A stretch of DNA of 64,000 nucleotides from Chrysaora quinquecirrha (Eukaryota; Cnidaria; Scyphozoa; Semaeostomeae; Pelagiidae): positions 5,055,428 to 5,119,427 of the forward strand of contig JACTAT010000059.1 of assembly GCA_014526335.1 (NCBI GenBank), given 5' to 3'. Below the pieces are notes generated by a model. It worked only from the letters and a program-made list of their open reading frames with translations. It had not been told where the DNA came from and searched no databases. Below, piece by piece: positions 62,001-64,000 of the stretch. The translations under genes and the position numbers were made by a program. Each line of letters begins with the position of its first letter. Position 1 is the first letter of the stretch.

Positions 62001-64000
62001 TAAAATTTAGACATAGATCCCATATTATGAGTTACCAGCTAAATTTAGACCATTTTATGCCGACCATATTTGTACTACGAACATCTTCGAGGCGATATTA
62101 ACACTATTCGGACTCAAACGGAGTGACATTTTTCAGTTTTCCTCAATTTTCCAGCCTCTTGTCCGGATTTTTCGTTAAAATCATATCCATGTTTAAAGAA
62201 TTTCAGAGCCAAAAGCCCATCAATATGGGCGGCACAGAAAATTACCAAAATAATATTAAGAACCTCCCTCCTATTCATGGTTCAGTTACATGAAAGAGTA
62301 GGGAAATCTACAAGATCCTTGTACAATATGAGCTGCCCAAACTAAAGACCCCCTAACGTCAAAGTTATAAGTACAGTTTCTGGTTTGAAAGCACGTCGTG
62401 CAGTTAACCTCGCTTGATGTTTGGACTTTACTTTTCATCTCTAGTCCGTTCATTCCAGGGGTGATTCACACCTTGGGAATCTCGTACACACTTGTCAAAA
62501 TTTCCGTTGATTTCAAGGAAATCCCTGCGAAATCTTTTAGATTCAATAGGATTCGCGTACGCTTTTGGGAGAATGAAATACCCTTCGCTCTAATTCTCTT
62601 TTCGATTTTAGATATGGCGACAAAACTCCGAAAACCTTCCTTGGCAGGCTGATTGGACTATTATGGCTATTCATAAGCATTACACGGCTATTATGACTGC
62701 AACTATTACGGATGAGATCGGTTTAAAAGATAAAAAGGTATCAGCTGTTTGTTTTTTTAAATTTTCAACCTCATTTGATGAACTTCCACAATTTACAGAA
62801 ATTTTGCAAAAGTGCAAGATACGAGATAGCAAGATGCTTGTTTTATAATTAAAGGTCTACCTATTACAAACATGGCCTCTATTACTGTATTCAGCTTGTG
62901 AAATTGGACAGAATTAGACTCCGTTTACCTGAGAGAAACAGATACGGATCATACCTTTCGGGTACGATTTCATTGTTTCCACACGGGAACGGATCCAATG
63001 GATTCGCCTTCAGCGTCCTCAAAAAGATACGATCTCGTTCCCAATACGGAACGGATTTATGCGTGCGTACCCGTGGAAACGATCAACGGAAAAGAGCAAA
63101 TCCACTCGGATCCGTTCCAGCATGAAATAGGGTCTTATTCTCCACCAGTTGAACTCACAAAACTAAGCGCTTGTTCTAATCCATCAGTGCGTACCCGTGG
63201 AAACGAAAAATCTTTCGTAACCTATTTGAGAGCGGATCCACTCATATTAGTGTCATAGGGGGTCTTATACTAAATCCACTGAACTCACAAAACTGAGCGT
63301 TCGTTCTAGATTCTATGCATTAATGCACGTTAAAAGTTATAGTCTTATAGAAATATCCGAATTTCAATGATTATCAAAGAAGGGCTAATAGAGTTTCAAG
63401 TGAAAATCAAATTTAATTATAGTCTCAGTCCCACATGTTGCTCAAGAATTATAGGCCAATTTTCTCTGCTATGAGATCAAATGTATACACTTGTGCGCTG
63501 GTTTCATTCTACCCTTACAATCCTCTAATTGTTTTCCTAACTTTTTCACGAAACATCTGTGAAATCCCCTTGCTTATGCTGGTCTTCAAGGTGGCAGCTT
63601 GTGCAGAGTAAAAACAAGCACTTTTTTCATTGATAGCTATTTGTCGAGAATGTTGCAGGACTGACTCTAATTTTTCTGCTTGTTTTAGATAGCATATTTG
63701 AATGGAACAACAGCAAACGAATACATTCTTGAAGACACTGGCATACCTATTCGTAAGTCACACATTATCATAACAGGGATACTCTAATAGCAAAATCATT
63801 GACAAAGGGCTTGAAGGGAAGGTCTCCAGCCTAGCCCCGTATTGCATAATGATGATCGCTTACTAGCCCTTGGAGTCACATTAGAAGAAAATACCCTATT
63901 CCTAAAGTTCTTTGATCACGACTTGCCAGTTAGTATTAAGTTTTTCTAGCTGTTGCAAAACTTGATGTAGACGTTGACGGCAAAGTCTTTCCAACTCCTC
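59018..64000 (+). CDS. GluR0-like receptor channel: ligand-binding halves around a K+ pore (5' exons, partial)
   Basis: Exons 59018-59536, 60940-61037, 62612-62737, 63689-63752 and 63950 to past the window end. Exon one starts with a signal peptide (LILLFFIALGCSDA). An ectodomain of about 125 residues follows, with IEYFENPPYIYRSNGK and ALAPFTDKD, resembling the first lobe of iGluR/periplasmic binding domains. Three N-glycosylation sequons lie at Asn23, 66 and 87, and a membrane helix at about 152-173. Exon two gives GIWWAFVTATTVG, and exon three completes the K+ filter TVGYGDKTP and begins the second helix. The next exons, IAYLNGTTANEYILEDTG and VAKLDVDVDGKVFP, match the start of lobe two. 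This is the plan of bacterial GluR0 and the rotifer K+-selective GluR. Exon three carries a one-base frame break near 62680-62692, exposing TGA at 62694; the later phases fit only if it is an indel. Confidence 0.85.
59905..59990 (+). repeat. tRNA-like SINE head fragment
   Basis: CTGAGGTTCGAGCCCCGA looks like a pol III B box, preceded by AACTAGCGACATCTTGGC. It lies in the first intron of the channel gene. Confidence 0.4.
59996..60420. repeat. MITE with GCGCAAACCG termini, about 425 bp
   Basis: The left end GGGCGCAAACCGGCCAACAT is inverted at the right as GGCACGGTTTGCGCC. GGCCAACAT and ATGTTGGCC words recur throughout. It lies in the channel gene's first intron. Confidence 0.7.
61680..61930. 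repeat. Minisatellite with 39-bp units
   Basis: CCCTCCACGTTGTATTGGCA followed by CCCTCCACTTTTCTGATAT is repeated from 61783 in exact 39-bp steps (61783, 61822, 61861). Degenerate CCCTCCAC units flank it. It lies between the pore exon and the exon that completes the filter. Confidence 0.85.
62890..63310. repeat. Diverged internal repeat in a channel intron
   Basis: GTGCGTACCCGTGGAAACGA occurs twice (near 63062 and 63187), and GAACTCACAAAACT(A/G)AGCG twice (near 63151 and 63279). ACGGATCC-type words are frequent. Probably a decayed mobile element. Confidence 0.5.

Overview
This window is animal (metazoan) nuclear DNA. It is AT-rich, its genes are broken by GT-AG introns, and its proteins are animal families: a dysferlin-type ferlin, an RNF38/RNF44-type RING-H2 ligase, a PNRC-like coactivator, an atypical Ras-family GTPase and a LIV-1-type ZIP transporter. 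It also carries a BEL/Pao LTR retrotransposon, tRNA-derived SINEs and many short inverted-repeat elements (MITEs). An early-branching animal such as a cnidarian fits best, but that is inference; no rRNA, mitochondrial or species marker is present. Two runs of exactly 500 N (21831-22330 and 45020-45519) look like fixed-size scaffolding gaps, so the window is three contigs joined by long-range data.

Layout. (1) 1.1-25.5 kb, minus strand: 28 recognisable exons of a type I ferlin, from just after the FerA/FerB region through nested DysF domains, C2D, C2E and most of C2F. The C-terminal C2 domain and membrane anchor lie beyond the left edge. The N-terminal C2A-C2C exons are not found to the right. 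(2) 26.8-30.0 kb, minus: a complete four-exon RERG/RASL- or RGK-like GTPase of about 274 aa with degenerate G3 and G4 motifs. (3) 34.4-39.5 kb, minus: the 3' exons of an RNF38/RNF44-like RING-H2 E3 ligase. (4) 44.8-45.0 kb, minus: the last exon of a PNRC-like protein, cut by the second gap. (5) 45.5-51.9 kb, plus: a nearly full BEL/Pao element with almost identical LTRs, whose reading frame is broken by single-base shifts. (6) 52.0-53.8 kb, plus: the last three exons of a ZIP6/ZIP10-like zinc transporter; the BEL element ends 86 bp before the first of them. (7) 59.0-64.0 kb, plus: the first five exons of a membrane protein that combines a secreted ligand-binding half-domain, a K+-channel selectivity filter (TATTVGYGD) and the start of the second ligand-binding half. 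This is the GluR0-type 'glutamate receptor with a potassium pore' plan, rare in animals, and the most interesting item here.

The genes do not form a pathway. They are independent loci separated by repeats. Several oddities point to assembly quality rather than biology: a 1-kb duplication (25.4-26.4 kb and 40.6-41.6 kb) whose copies differ only by small length changes, one-base frame breaks in the BEL element and in the channel exon, and a ZIP gene and a ferlin gene that each lose their 5' halves near a contig end or duplication edge.
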